Source: REEB509 sp049314555
Lineage (GTDB): Bacteria; Pseudomonadota; Alphaproteobacteria; Caulobacterales; Aquidulcibacteraceae
Direction of reading: 5' to 3'
Length of the DNA stretch: 64,000 nt
Assembly (NCBI GenBank): GCA_049314555.1
Contig: JBMOEW010000004.1
Coordinates: 1-64,000 of the forward strand
Shown here: positions 17,038-24,388 of the stretch, piece after piece
Layout: each line of letters starts with the position of its first letter
Position numbering within the stretch: position 1 is the first letter of the stretch
The notes under the pieces: generated by a model
The model's database searches: none
What the model saw: the letters and a program-made list of their open reading frames with translations, nothing else
Told to the model about the DNA's origin: nothing
Position numbers and translations under genes: made by a program

Positions 17038-18735
17038 ATGAGGGAATGGCGCGCGGCGGTCGTGCTTGCGTCGGTCGTGCTCGGCCTGGCCATGCTGGGC
17101 TTGGCGACCGGCGTGCCGGCGCGGGCGTCGGTCGCGCTGGACCCGGCCCTGACCGACCGGGCCGTGTTTGTGATGCCGTCGTGCGGGGGCGGCACTCTGT
17201 CGCCAGCAGTGCGGGGGGCACCGGTGCGCGCGGCGCTCGACGCCAACCTCGACCATACCTTTGTTTTGGAACCGGTGGTGTCTGGGGGCGTGCGGCTGCG
17301 GGGCTTTAGTTCGCGGCTGTATGTGGTGGCCGCCGGGGCCGGATTGCGCCGGCAACTTGGGGTTTCGGCGCGGGCGGACGAAGCGGCGATCTGGCACCCT
17401 ACCCCGCTGGCCGATGGGCAGTTTGGGTTGCTGCTCAGCGACGGTTTGCACCTTGGTGTGGCGGAGGGTGCCAACCGGGCGGCCCTTTCGGCAGGCACGA
17501 TCGATTGCGCGGGCAGCTTTACGGTGGACCAGTTCCCAGTTTTTGCGCCCTGGGATGAGACGTTGTTTGTGGACGCGCGGGCGGCTGCCGGCGGGGATGG
17601 CACGTTGGCTGCTCCCTTTCGCACCATTCAAGAGGCCATTGACCGGGCCGAACCGGGCAGCCGCATCCGGGTTTCTGCCGGGGTGTATAGGGGCAACGTG
17701 ATGTTTGGCCGGCGGCAAAGCGGAAGGGCCGACGCCTGGATTGTCCTGGAATCCGCCGTGACGCACGGGGCCCAGATTGTGGGGACGGGCGGAGATCCGC
17801 CGGCGATTGGCATCGAAGGCAACTTCATAGAAGTGCACGGGTTTCAGGTGACCAACCCCGCCACTGAGCCGTGCATCGGCGGCCAAGGCAGCGATGTGCG
17901 GATCGTGCAGAACTATGTGCACGACTGCGGCGGCGGTGGCATCGCGATGCATCGCGGGGGGCGCTATTACATCGAGGGCAACGTGGTGGCGCGGACGTCG
18001 TTCGTGAACCGCTGGCAAATGAGCGGAATCAGCATGTTCCAGGCGCGCGGGCATGCGCGCTGCCCTTCCGGGTTTTGCAACGTGGTGCGCCGCAACATTA
18101 CCTACGGCAACGATAACCATGTGCTGAACTGGCAAGAGGAAGGGCCGACCGACGGTAACGGGATCATCATCGACGATTTTGCCAACACCCAGTTGCAGTC
18201 GCGCTCTGGCGCGTTCGCTGGCTGGACGCTGGTGGAGCAGAATTTGACGTTTGGGAACGGGGGCTCGGGTGTCCGGGTTTATTTCTCTGACCGGGTGATC
18301 GTGCGCAATAATACCAGCTACCGCAACATGTTGCGGCGCGATGGGGCATCCTGGCGCGGCGAGCTGATGAACGCCTTTGGCAGCCAAAACCGGTTGGAAA
18401 ACAATATTGCGATTGCGGATGCGGCGGCGGAAGCGCGCAACGTGGCGCTGTTTGATAGCGGTCGGCGCGTGATGCTCGGTCGGCGGTCGCAGGCGGAGTG
18501 GCGCAACAATGTGGTGTCGTCTTTTCCGAACTTGAACGGGACGCGGATGCGCGTGATTGAGGGGGGGCCGGTTGGCACCCCGTTTCTGGTCGATGAGGAG
18601 CCGGTTTTGGCGGCCCCCGGTCTTGATGCCAGCGCGGACTTTAGGCTGTTGGGTCTGCGGGGCGCGGACGGGGTGTTGCGCGCGCCTGGCACCCTGCCCG
18701 GCGCCAACCCGGAACTGTTGCCGCCATTACGGTGA
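17038..18735 (+). CDS. Secreted right-handed beta-helix protein, possible polysaccharide lyase
   Basis: A 565-residue exported protein. A signal peptide (about residues 1-33, ending PARAS) leads into a roughly 150-residue N-terminal domain of unknown type, then a parallel beta-helix from about residue 180. The DARAAAGGDGTLAAPFRTIQEAIDRA block is the classic DUF1565/pectate-lyase-like entry, followed by N-rich coils (NYVHDCGGGGIAMH, EQNLTFGNGGSGVRVYF, VRNNTSYRN). Such proteins are often lyases or glycan-binding proteins; no catalytic set is certain by eye. ATG 17038 is preferred over a TTG four codons upstream. No neighbouring polysaccharide genes support a specific substrate. Confidence 0.85.
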   Translation: MREWRAAVVLASVVLGLAMLGLATGVPARASVALDPALTDRAVFVMPSCGGGTLSPAVRGAPVRAALDANLDHTFVLEPVVSGGVRLRGFSSRLYVVAAGAGLRRQLGVSARADEAAIWHPTPLADGQFGLLLSDGLHLGVAEGANRAALSAGTIDCAGSFTVDQFPVFAPWDETLFVDARAAAGGDGTLAAPFRTIQEAIDRAEPGSRIRVSAGVYRGNVMFGRRQSGRADAWIVLESAVTHGAQIVGTGGDPPAIGIEGNFIEVHGFQVTNPATEPCIGGQGSDVRIVQNYVHDCGGGGIAMHRGGRYYIEGNVVARTSFVNRWQMSGISMFQARGHARCPSGFCNVVRRNITYGNDNHVLNWQEEGPTDGNGIIIDDFANTQLQSRSGAFAGWTLVEQNLTFGNGGSGVRVYFSDRVIVRNNTSYRNMLRRDGASWRGELMNAFGSQNRLENNIAIADAAAEARNVALFDSGRRVMLGRRSQAEWRNNVVSSFPNLNGTRMRVIEGGPVGTPFLVDEEPVLAAPGLDASADFRLLGLRGADGVLRAPGTLPGANPELLPPLR

Positions 18736-18736
18736 C

Positions 18737-18773
18737 TCCCGTGTTCTGACGGGAAACCGGCTTCCAGTTTCCC
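18737..18773. terminator. Paired hairpins between the convergent beta-helix gene and prfB
   Basis: Two adjacent, slightly overlapping inverted repeats lie just after the beta-helix stop: TCCCGT/ACGGGA (18737-18754) and GGGAAAC/GTTTCCC (18751-18773). They could act as mutually exclusive or bidirectional terminators. T-runs are weak on both strands. Confidence 0.4.
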
Positions 18774-18789
18774 GGAAATCGGTCCGGCA

Positions 18790-19921
18790 TTAGTCGATAT
18801 CGGCCACTGCCCCGCCTGGTGCGCCGGAAATCTTGGCGGCCAGCGATGCGCCCATGAAGGCATCCAGATCGCCGTCCAGCACGCCGGACGTGTCGCTGGT
18901 TTCGACACCGGTGCGCAGGTCCTTCACCATCTGATAGGGCTGCAGGACATAGGAACGGATCTGGCGGCCCCAGCCGATTTCGGTCTTTTCGGCTTCGATT
19001 TGCTGGGCGGCGGCTTCGCGCCTTTGCAATTCGGCCTCGTAAAGGCGGGCCCTCAGCATATCCCAGGCCTTGGCGCGGTTTTGGTGTTGGGAGCGCTCGG
19101 ACTGGCAGGCGACGGCGATGCCGGTGGGAATGTGGGTCAGGCGCACGGCGCTGTCGGTTTTGTTGACGTGCTGACCGCCGGAGCCTGAGGCGCGGTAGGT
19201 GTCGGTGCGGACGTCTTTATCCAAGATATCGATGACAATGGAGTCGTCGATCACCGGATAGACCCAGACGCTGGCAAAGCTGGTGTGGCGGCGGGCGTTG
19301 GAATCGAACGGGGAAATCCGCACCAACCGGTGCACGCCGGCCTCGGTCTTGAGCCAGCCGTAGGCGTTGGTGCCCTTGACCAGCATGGTGGCGGATTTGA
19401 TGCCCGCCGTGTCGCCATCTTGATATTCGAGTTCATCGACCTGCATGGCGTGGGCATTGGCCCAGCGCGCATACATCCGGTAAAGGATCGCTGCCCAGTC
19501 TTGGCTTTCAGTGCCGCCGGCCCCGGAGTTGATTTCCACATAGCAGTCGTTGCCGTCCGCTTCGCCCGACAACAGCGCTTCCAGTTCAGCGCGGCCGGCG
19601 CGCTCTTGGGCCGATTTCAGGGCGGCGGTGGCCTCAGCCAGGGTGCCCGCGTCGCCGTCTTCTTCGGCCAGATCAGCAAGTTCGACGTTGTCGTTGAGTT
19701 CGCGTTCGATGAGCCGGACGCTCTCGATCGAGGCCGCCAGCTTGTTGCGTTCGCGCATCAGCTTTTGGGCGCGCTCGGCGTTGTTCCAGAGGGAGGGATC
19801 TTCGGCGAGCGCGTTCAGCTCGTCCAGGCGGACCAGGGCTTGATCCCAGTCAAAGACGCCTCCGGAGCAAGGCGATCGAACTTGCGATGGCTTCAGACAG
19901 GGCCCGGACTTCGGCGCTCAT
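18790..19921 (-). CDS. prfB: Peptide chain release factor 2, expressed by programmed +1 frameshift
   Basis: RF2 recognises UGA and UAA stop codons. The gene is in two frames: ATG 19921 opens 23 codons ending CTT TGA C, and a +1 shift at that point joins a 353-residue frame, giving a product of about 376 residues. A Shine-Dalgarno-like CGGAGG sits just before the slip site, as in classic prfB autoregulation. The long frame holds the SPF recognition tripeptide (ISPFDSNARR) and the catalytic GGQ (SGSGGQHVNK). A strong AGGAG site precedes ATG 19921. A start at 19758 would be an artefact of the frameshift. It follows mrcA in a minus-strand amiC-mrcA-prfB run. Confidence 0.95.
19850..19864 (-). promoter_or_regulatory. 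prfB programmed frameshift site
   Basis: On the minus strand: CGGAGG, then CGT CTT TGA C. CTT is the slippery codon, TGA (19852-19850) the poorly terminating stop, and CGGAGG the internal Shine-Dalgarno stimulator. Low RF2 favours the +1 slip, giving autoregulation. Confidence 0.93.
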
Positions 19922-20007
19922 GGTGGTTCTCCTAGGGCCCGCGCCGGTCAGGGCTGCGGGCAATATGGTGTGCTGCTTTACCTAAGCTAAGTTGCCGATG
20001 GTGCCAC

Positions 20008-22620
20008 TTAATACAGCTGTCCGAGGTCGTCATCGGTGCTGGTGCGGGGCGTAACGGGGGCACCCGTGTTGGCCGGTCCTGCGGCATTGGCCCCCACTTC
20101 GACCCCGTCTGGCGGCCCAAGGCTATAGGACGCCGCGTCAGGATCGCCGGTGGTGGTGCCGGCTGCGCCCAGGGTTTCGCCCAACGCTTCCAGCACTTCG
20201 GGGTCAGCCGGTTCCCCGGCACCAAAGACAAAGGGCGGCCCAACGGCGTCGAGGCTTGGCTCTGTGCCTGGGCGGAACACCTCCAGGATCATGGCGGTGG
20301 TTTCTGGGGTGGGAATGCCGCCGGTTTGGGCATCGACCCGCACGAGGGCCACGCCACGGGGAATCCGGAACGGCACGGCGGTGACTTCGCGAGCCCCATC
20401 TGGGCGCAGGGCGCGCTGCATAAAGTCCCGGAAGATCGGGGCGGAGATCCGACCGCCCGACTCGCCCTCGCCCATGTTGCGGGGTTCGTCAAAGCCTGCC
20501 CATACCCCCACCACAAGGTCTGGCGCATAGCCCACAAACCAGGCGTCGTGATAATCGTTGGTGGTGCCAGTCTTGCCGGCCAACGGGGCACCGACCGACC
20601 GAATGACGGTGCCGGTGCCGCGCTGCACGACCCCTTCCAGCATCGAGGTGATTTGATAGGCGGTGATCGGATCGATCACCTGCTCGCGCTCGTCCATCAG
20701 AACCGGCGGACGCATGCCTAAGCGCCATGGGACGTTGCAGTCTGAGCAGGCCCTGGTATCGGCCACTTCTTGGGTGCGCCCGTAGCGATCTTGCACGCGG
20801 TCGATGAAGATCGGGGTGATGCGGCGTCCGCCGTTGGCAAAAATGGCGTAGGCGGTGGTCAGGCGCAACAGCGTGGTTTCGCCCGCACCCAGGGCGAGCG
20901 AGAACACGGGCTGGACGTTTTGGTCATAGACGCCAAACCGTTGGCCATATTGCACGACCCGCTCAATGCCCATTTCATAGGCCATCCGCGCGGTCATGGC
21001 GTTGCGGGACTGTTCCAGGCCGCGGCGCATGGTGGTGGGGCCGTTGAAGGTGCGGTTGTAGTTTTCTGGCCGCCAGATCGAGCCATCGCCGGCCGCCACC
21101 GCAAACGGATCGTCGGGGATCAGGGTGGCGGGGGTGATCGGGTGGGCCTGTCCGGTGATGGGGTCCACTGCGCCGGTGTATTCGAGGGCGGCGGCGTAGA
21201 CGATCGGCTTGATCGAAGAGCCTGGTTGGCGTTCGGCCTGGGTGGCGCGGTTATAGCCGCGACCGGCCACGTCGTAGCCCCCAATCATGGCCAGCACGCG
21301 CCCGGTGTTGGGGTCCATTGCCACAAGCGCGCCTTGCAGTTGCGGGGTTTGGCGCAGGTTGGCGGTGCGGGCATTTTCGCCGGTGCCGGGTTGGGCATAG
21401 ACAATCGCACCGGGGCGCAGGGCGCGCGCGCGATCGCGGCCTGCCCCTTGGGTGGCCCAGCGCACGTCTGCGTCTGCGAGGCGCGCGGTGCCGCCGCCTT
21501 CGAGGGTGACCGTGACGCCGCGGCTCGTGTCTGTAACCATAGCGCGGCGCCAGCCGGTGAGCGCTGGCGGGGCGGTCGCCTCTTCGATTTGGCGCTCCAC
21601 ATCGCCGTTCGGATCGCCCACGCTGAGCGGCCCGCGCCAACCAGCGCGACGATCGTAGGTTTCAAGCCCCGCATGCAGCACTTCGGCGGCGATCAACTGC
21701 AGGCGGGTGTCGAGGGTTGAACGGACCGAAAGCCCGCCTTCGTTGACCTCTTCATCCCCGCGGGTACGCACCAGTTCGCGGCGCACTTCTTCAACGAAGT
21801 GGGTGGCGGCGACGTACTGTTCGCCCTGGAGCCGGTCCACAGCGACGAGGGGTTCTGCCTGGGCGGCGGTGGCTTGTTCTTGGGTGATGTAGTCGTTGCG
21901 GACCATGCGTTCGAGCACCCAATTGCGGCGGGACTCGGCGCGTTCGCGTTGGCGGACGGGGTGGTAGTTGTTGGGGGCCTTGGGCAGCGAAGCCAAATAG
22001 GCCGCTTCTGCCAGGGTCAGCTCATCCAGGGATTTGTTGAAGTAGTTGAGCGCGGCGGCGGCAACACCAAAGGCGCGCTGCCCCAGATAAATCTGGTTGA
22101 GGTAAAGCTCCAGCACGCGGTTCTTGCGGGCTTCGCGGTCGCCCTGGAAGGCCTGTTCCAGACGCATGGCGAGGATTGCTTCGCGGATTTTGCGGCGCAG
22201 GGTGCGGTCGCGACCGGTGAGCATGTTGCCGGCGACCTGCTGGGTAATGGTGGAGGCCCCCTCCAAGCGGCGCCCGCGCAGCACGTTGCCGACGTTGGAG
22301 ATCATCGCACGGGTCAAGGCGCGCATATCAACGCCGCTGTGCTCGTAGAAGGAGGAGTCTTCTGCGGACAGGAAGGCGTTCTTCACATTATCGGGAATGG
22401 CTTCGATCGGCACAAACACGCGGTGCTCATTGGCGAACTCGGCCACCAAGGCCCCATCCCCGGCGTGAACGCGGGTGGTGACGGGGGGCTCGTAGTCGCG
22501 CAGCTCTTCAACGCTGGGCAGGCCCTGAAGCGCTGATCCCAGGTAAATCGTTACGCCGGCCACGCCAAGGCCAACCGCAATCGCCAAGCCGATCAATACC
22601 CTGCGCAGGATGGGGTTCAT
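20008..22620 (-). CDS. mrcA: Penicillin-binding protein 1A (bifunctional transglycosylase/transpeptidase)
   Basis: Class A PBP that polymerises and cross-links peptidoglycan. It has an N-terminal transmembrane anchor (about residues 8-28), then a GT51 transglycosylase domain (EDSSFYEHSGVD near 92 and GASTITQQ near 121). The transpeptidase domain carries SSIK (in QPGSSIKP), SRN and KTG (AGKTGTTNDY). An OB-type insertion sits between the two. The 870-residue length is normal for alphaproteobacteria. The C-terminal 100 residues are proline/glycine-rich and likely disordered. It sits between amiC and prfB. Confidence 0.95.
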   Translation of the reverse strand: MNPILRRVLIGLAIAVGLGVAGVTIYLGSALQGLPSVEELRDYEPPVTTRVHAGDGALVAEFANEHRVFVPIEAIPDNVKNAFLSAEDSSFYEHSGVDMRALTRAMISNVGNVLRGRRLEGASTITQQVAGNMLTGRDRTLRRKIREAILAMRLEQAFQGDREARKNRVLELYLNQIYLGQRAFGVAAAALNYFNKSLDELTLAEAAYLASLPKAPNNYHPVRQRERAESRRNWVLERMVRNDYITQEQATAAQAEPLVAVDRLQGEQYVAATHFVEEVRRELVRTRGDEEVNEGGLSVRSTLDTRLQLIAAEVLHAGLETYDRRAGWRGPLSVGDPNGDVERQIEEATAPPALTGWRRAMVTDTSRGVTVTLEGGGTARLADADVRWATQGAGRDRARALRPGAIVYAQPGTGENARTANLRQTPQLQGALVAMDPNTGRVLAMIGGYDVAGRGYNRATQAERQPGSSIKPIVYAAALEYTGAVDPITGQAHPITPATLIPDDPFAVAAGDGSIWRPENYNRTFNGPTTMRRGLEQSRNAMTARMAYEMGIERVVQYGQRFGVYDQNVQPVFSLALGAGETTLLRLTTAYAIFANGGRRITPIFIDRVQDRYGRTQEVADTRACSDCNVPWRLGMRPPVLMDEREQVIDPITAYQITSMLEGVVQRGTGTVIRSVGAPLAGKTGTTNDYHDAWFVGYAPDLVVGVWAGFDEPRNMGEGESGGRISAPIFRDFMQRALRPDGAREVTAVPFRIPRGVALVRVDAQTGGIPTPETTAMILEVFRPGTEPSLDAVGPPFVFGAGEPADPEVLEALGETLGAAGTTTGDPDAASYSLGPPDGVEVGANAAGPANTGAPVTPRTSTDDDLGQLY

Positions 22621-22633
22621 GTGTATTTCCTGT

Positions 22634-22652
22634 CCGACCGCTTTGAGGTCGG
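22634..22652 (-). promoter_or_regulatory. Hairpin immediately upstream of the mrcA ribosome site
   Basis: A perfect 6-base stem (CCGACC/GGTCGG, loop 7) ends 13 bases before the mrcA ATG, next to its ACAGGA ribosome site. On the minus strand no T-run follows, so it is not a terminator for amiC transcripts; it could affect mrcA translation or mark an RNA-processing boundary. Confidence 0.35.
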
Positions 22653-22719
22653 GTGTTTTTGCGGCGCGATTATGACGCGACCTTCAGCCCCGTCACCTTA
22701 CCAGTGTGCATAGCTCGGT

Positions 22720-23961
22720 TCACCGAGCGGCCAGCAGAAGCTGGGGCCCGGCAAAATGGGCATCAATGGCGCTGGCGACCGCACGCATCATCGAGTCGCG
22801 TTCGGCAGCGCTGCCCAGGCGGCGCTCATCGCGCGGATTGGTCAAAAAGCCAAGCTCTACCAGCACCGCAGGCACGTCCGGGGCCAAAAGCACGAAAAAT
22901 CCCGCGCTCCTGTGGGTGTTGCGCAACAGCGGGGCGACCGGTTCGAGGTGATTGATCAGGGTGCGGGCAAAGGAGGCGGAGCGATTGGTGGTGTCGCGCT
23001 GGGCCATATCAACAAGAATTTGGTTGACCGCACCGCTTGAGGGGGCTTGGCCCAAGTCCAGGCGCCAGTTCTGTTGGCCCATGATGCGTTGGGCGCGCTG
23101 ACCGCCCTGCTCTGACAGGGTGTAGACCGATGCGCCGTGGGCCTCTGGGTTGGCGGCCGCGTCGGCGTGCAGGGAGATGAACAGCTCTGCGCCTTCTGTG
23201 CGGGCAAAGCGAACGCGGTCGGCAAGATCCACATAGATGTCTGCGTCACGGGTCAAAACCACCTGATACCGGCCGGTGGCTTCCAAAAGTTGGCGCAGGC
23301 GCAGGGCCGCTTGCAGGGTGATCGCCTTTTCCTGGGTTCCGTTTGTGCCGATCGCGCCGGGGTCACGGCCGCCATGACCGGCGTCGATCACTACGATATG
23401 GCGCGCACCGGTGCGGCGGGGGGAAGTTGCTGGGGCGGGGCTTTGACGGGCTACCCGCTCGATTTGCGCCGGTTCTGGCAGGGCGCGCAAAGGGCGCGCT
23501 GTAGGGGCTGGGCGGACCGCGATGCGGATCTGGTAGGTCAGGCGGCGGCCGCCATTGGCCAGGGGCTGTTCGGTTTGGCCAAGCAGCTGGCCGGGGGCAG
23601 CCAAGTCCAGCACCAGGCGGGAAACGCCGCTGCCGTGCTGGGCATAGCGCAGGCCGCGCACGGCGCCTGAAGGCGCTGCTGGGGCTGGATCGCTGCCAAT
23701 GCGCCAGCGCACTCCTGGCAGGTCGAGTACAAATCTGGGCTGTTCGCCGTTCAAAAAGAAGGTTCGTGCAGCGACGGGGGCGGCCACATCGACGCTGACC
23801 GTCGCGATGTTTTGGTCCTGTTGCAGGGCGATGGAGCGGGCGGCAACGCCCGGGGGATCGGTCGCACGGGCGGGGGTGCCCGACAGCACCACCCACCCCG
23901 CGATCGCGGTCATGACAAAGGCGGCGGCATAGCCGCTCGCTGTCCAAACCATACGCACCAT
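22720..23961 (-). CDS. amiC: N-acetylmuramoyl-L-alanine amidase, AmiC-like
   Basis: Periplasmic zinc amidase that cleaves stem peptides from glycan during cell separation. After a signal peptide come an AMIN domain (about residues 45-155), a proline-rich linker, and an Amidase_3 domain. The zinc/catalytic motifs are VVIDAGHGGRDPGA, SLHADA and VLVELGFLTN. ATG 23961 is chosen because an AAAAGGCGG site precedes it and the signal peptide follows directly; an in-frame ATG at 23994 is the alternative. It heads the amiC-mrcA-prfB run and is divergent from rne. Confidence 0.94.
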   Translation of the reverse strand: MVRMVWTASGYAAAFVMTAIAGWVVLSGTPARATDPPGVAARSIALQQDQNIATVSVDVAAPVAARTFFLNGEQPRFVLDLPGVRWRIGSDPAPAAPSGAVRGLRYAQHGSGVSRLVLDLAAPGQLLGQTEQPLANGGRRLTYQIRIAVRPAPTARPLRALPEPAQIERVARQSPAPATSPRRTGARHIVVIDAGHGGRDPGAIGTNGTQEKAITLQAALRLRQLLEATGRYQVVLTRDADIYVDLADRVRFARTEGAELFISLHADAAANPEAHGASVYTLSEQGGQRAQRIMGQQNWRLDLGQAPSSGAVNQILVDMAQRDTTNRSASFARTLINHLEPVAPLLRNTHRSAGFFVLLAPDVPAVLVELGFLTNPRDERRLGSAAERDSMMRAVASAIDAHFAGPQLLLAAR

Positions 23962-24388
23962 GACCCGCCTTTTTTCGTCGATTGACTGGATCATGGCATA
24001 ATTGGCTTGCCAGACCGTTGATGACGGGCCTCTTTCTTTCTTCATTCCTTATGGATAGGGTGTCGTATTCGAGCGAAGTGGTTTGCGATTCCGCCCCCCT
24101 TGCTCGGCGGCCCAGCTCCGGCTTTCGGCTCGATGGCCTTCCGCGCGCACGATGACGCGTCGGGATGGCTGATGTGTCGGTGATGTCCGCTGGCCTTTGA
24201 GAGGTCCTGCCTCTCGCGTTTGGAGTTCGCAATGCCGGCACCGGCCCGCCTGATTTGTTCTGATCGCTCACGCGTTGCGTTGGCGGTTCGGCGGTCGCGT
24301 GTGGGGCTTGGCGGCGCGCTCCGTTTGCCCCTCACGCACATGGCTGCGCGCCTGACGCGCGCGCGCCTGCCCTTCGGAGATTTGCCTC
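23962..24388 (+). promoter_or_regulatory. Long intergenic leader of rne
   Basis: About 400 bases separate amiC and rne without a credible gene. The part next to rne should be its 5' leader. It contains an inverted repeat GAGAGG/CCTCTC (24199-24215) and a CGCGCG-rich stretch before the start codon. RNase E transcripts in other proteobacteria have long 5' leaders that mediate feedback by RNase E itself; whether this one does is inference. Confidence 0.4.

Noticed and set aside
16836..18387. Minus-strand frames of 263 and 476 aa opposite the beta-helix gene
   Set aside because: They are shadows of the plus-strand gene, which has a signal peptide and helix repeats.
22634..22664. Plus-strand rho-independent terminator (stem followed by GTGTTTTT)
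   Set aside because: No plus-strand gene ends nearby; the stem is more sensibly read in the mrcA leader on the minus strand.
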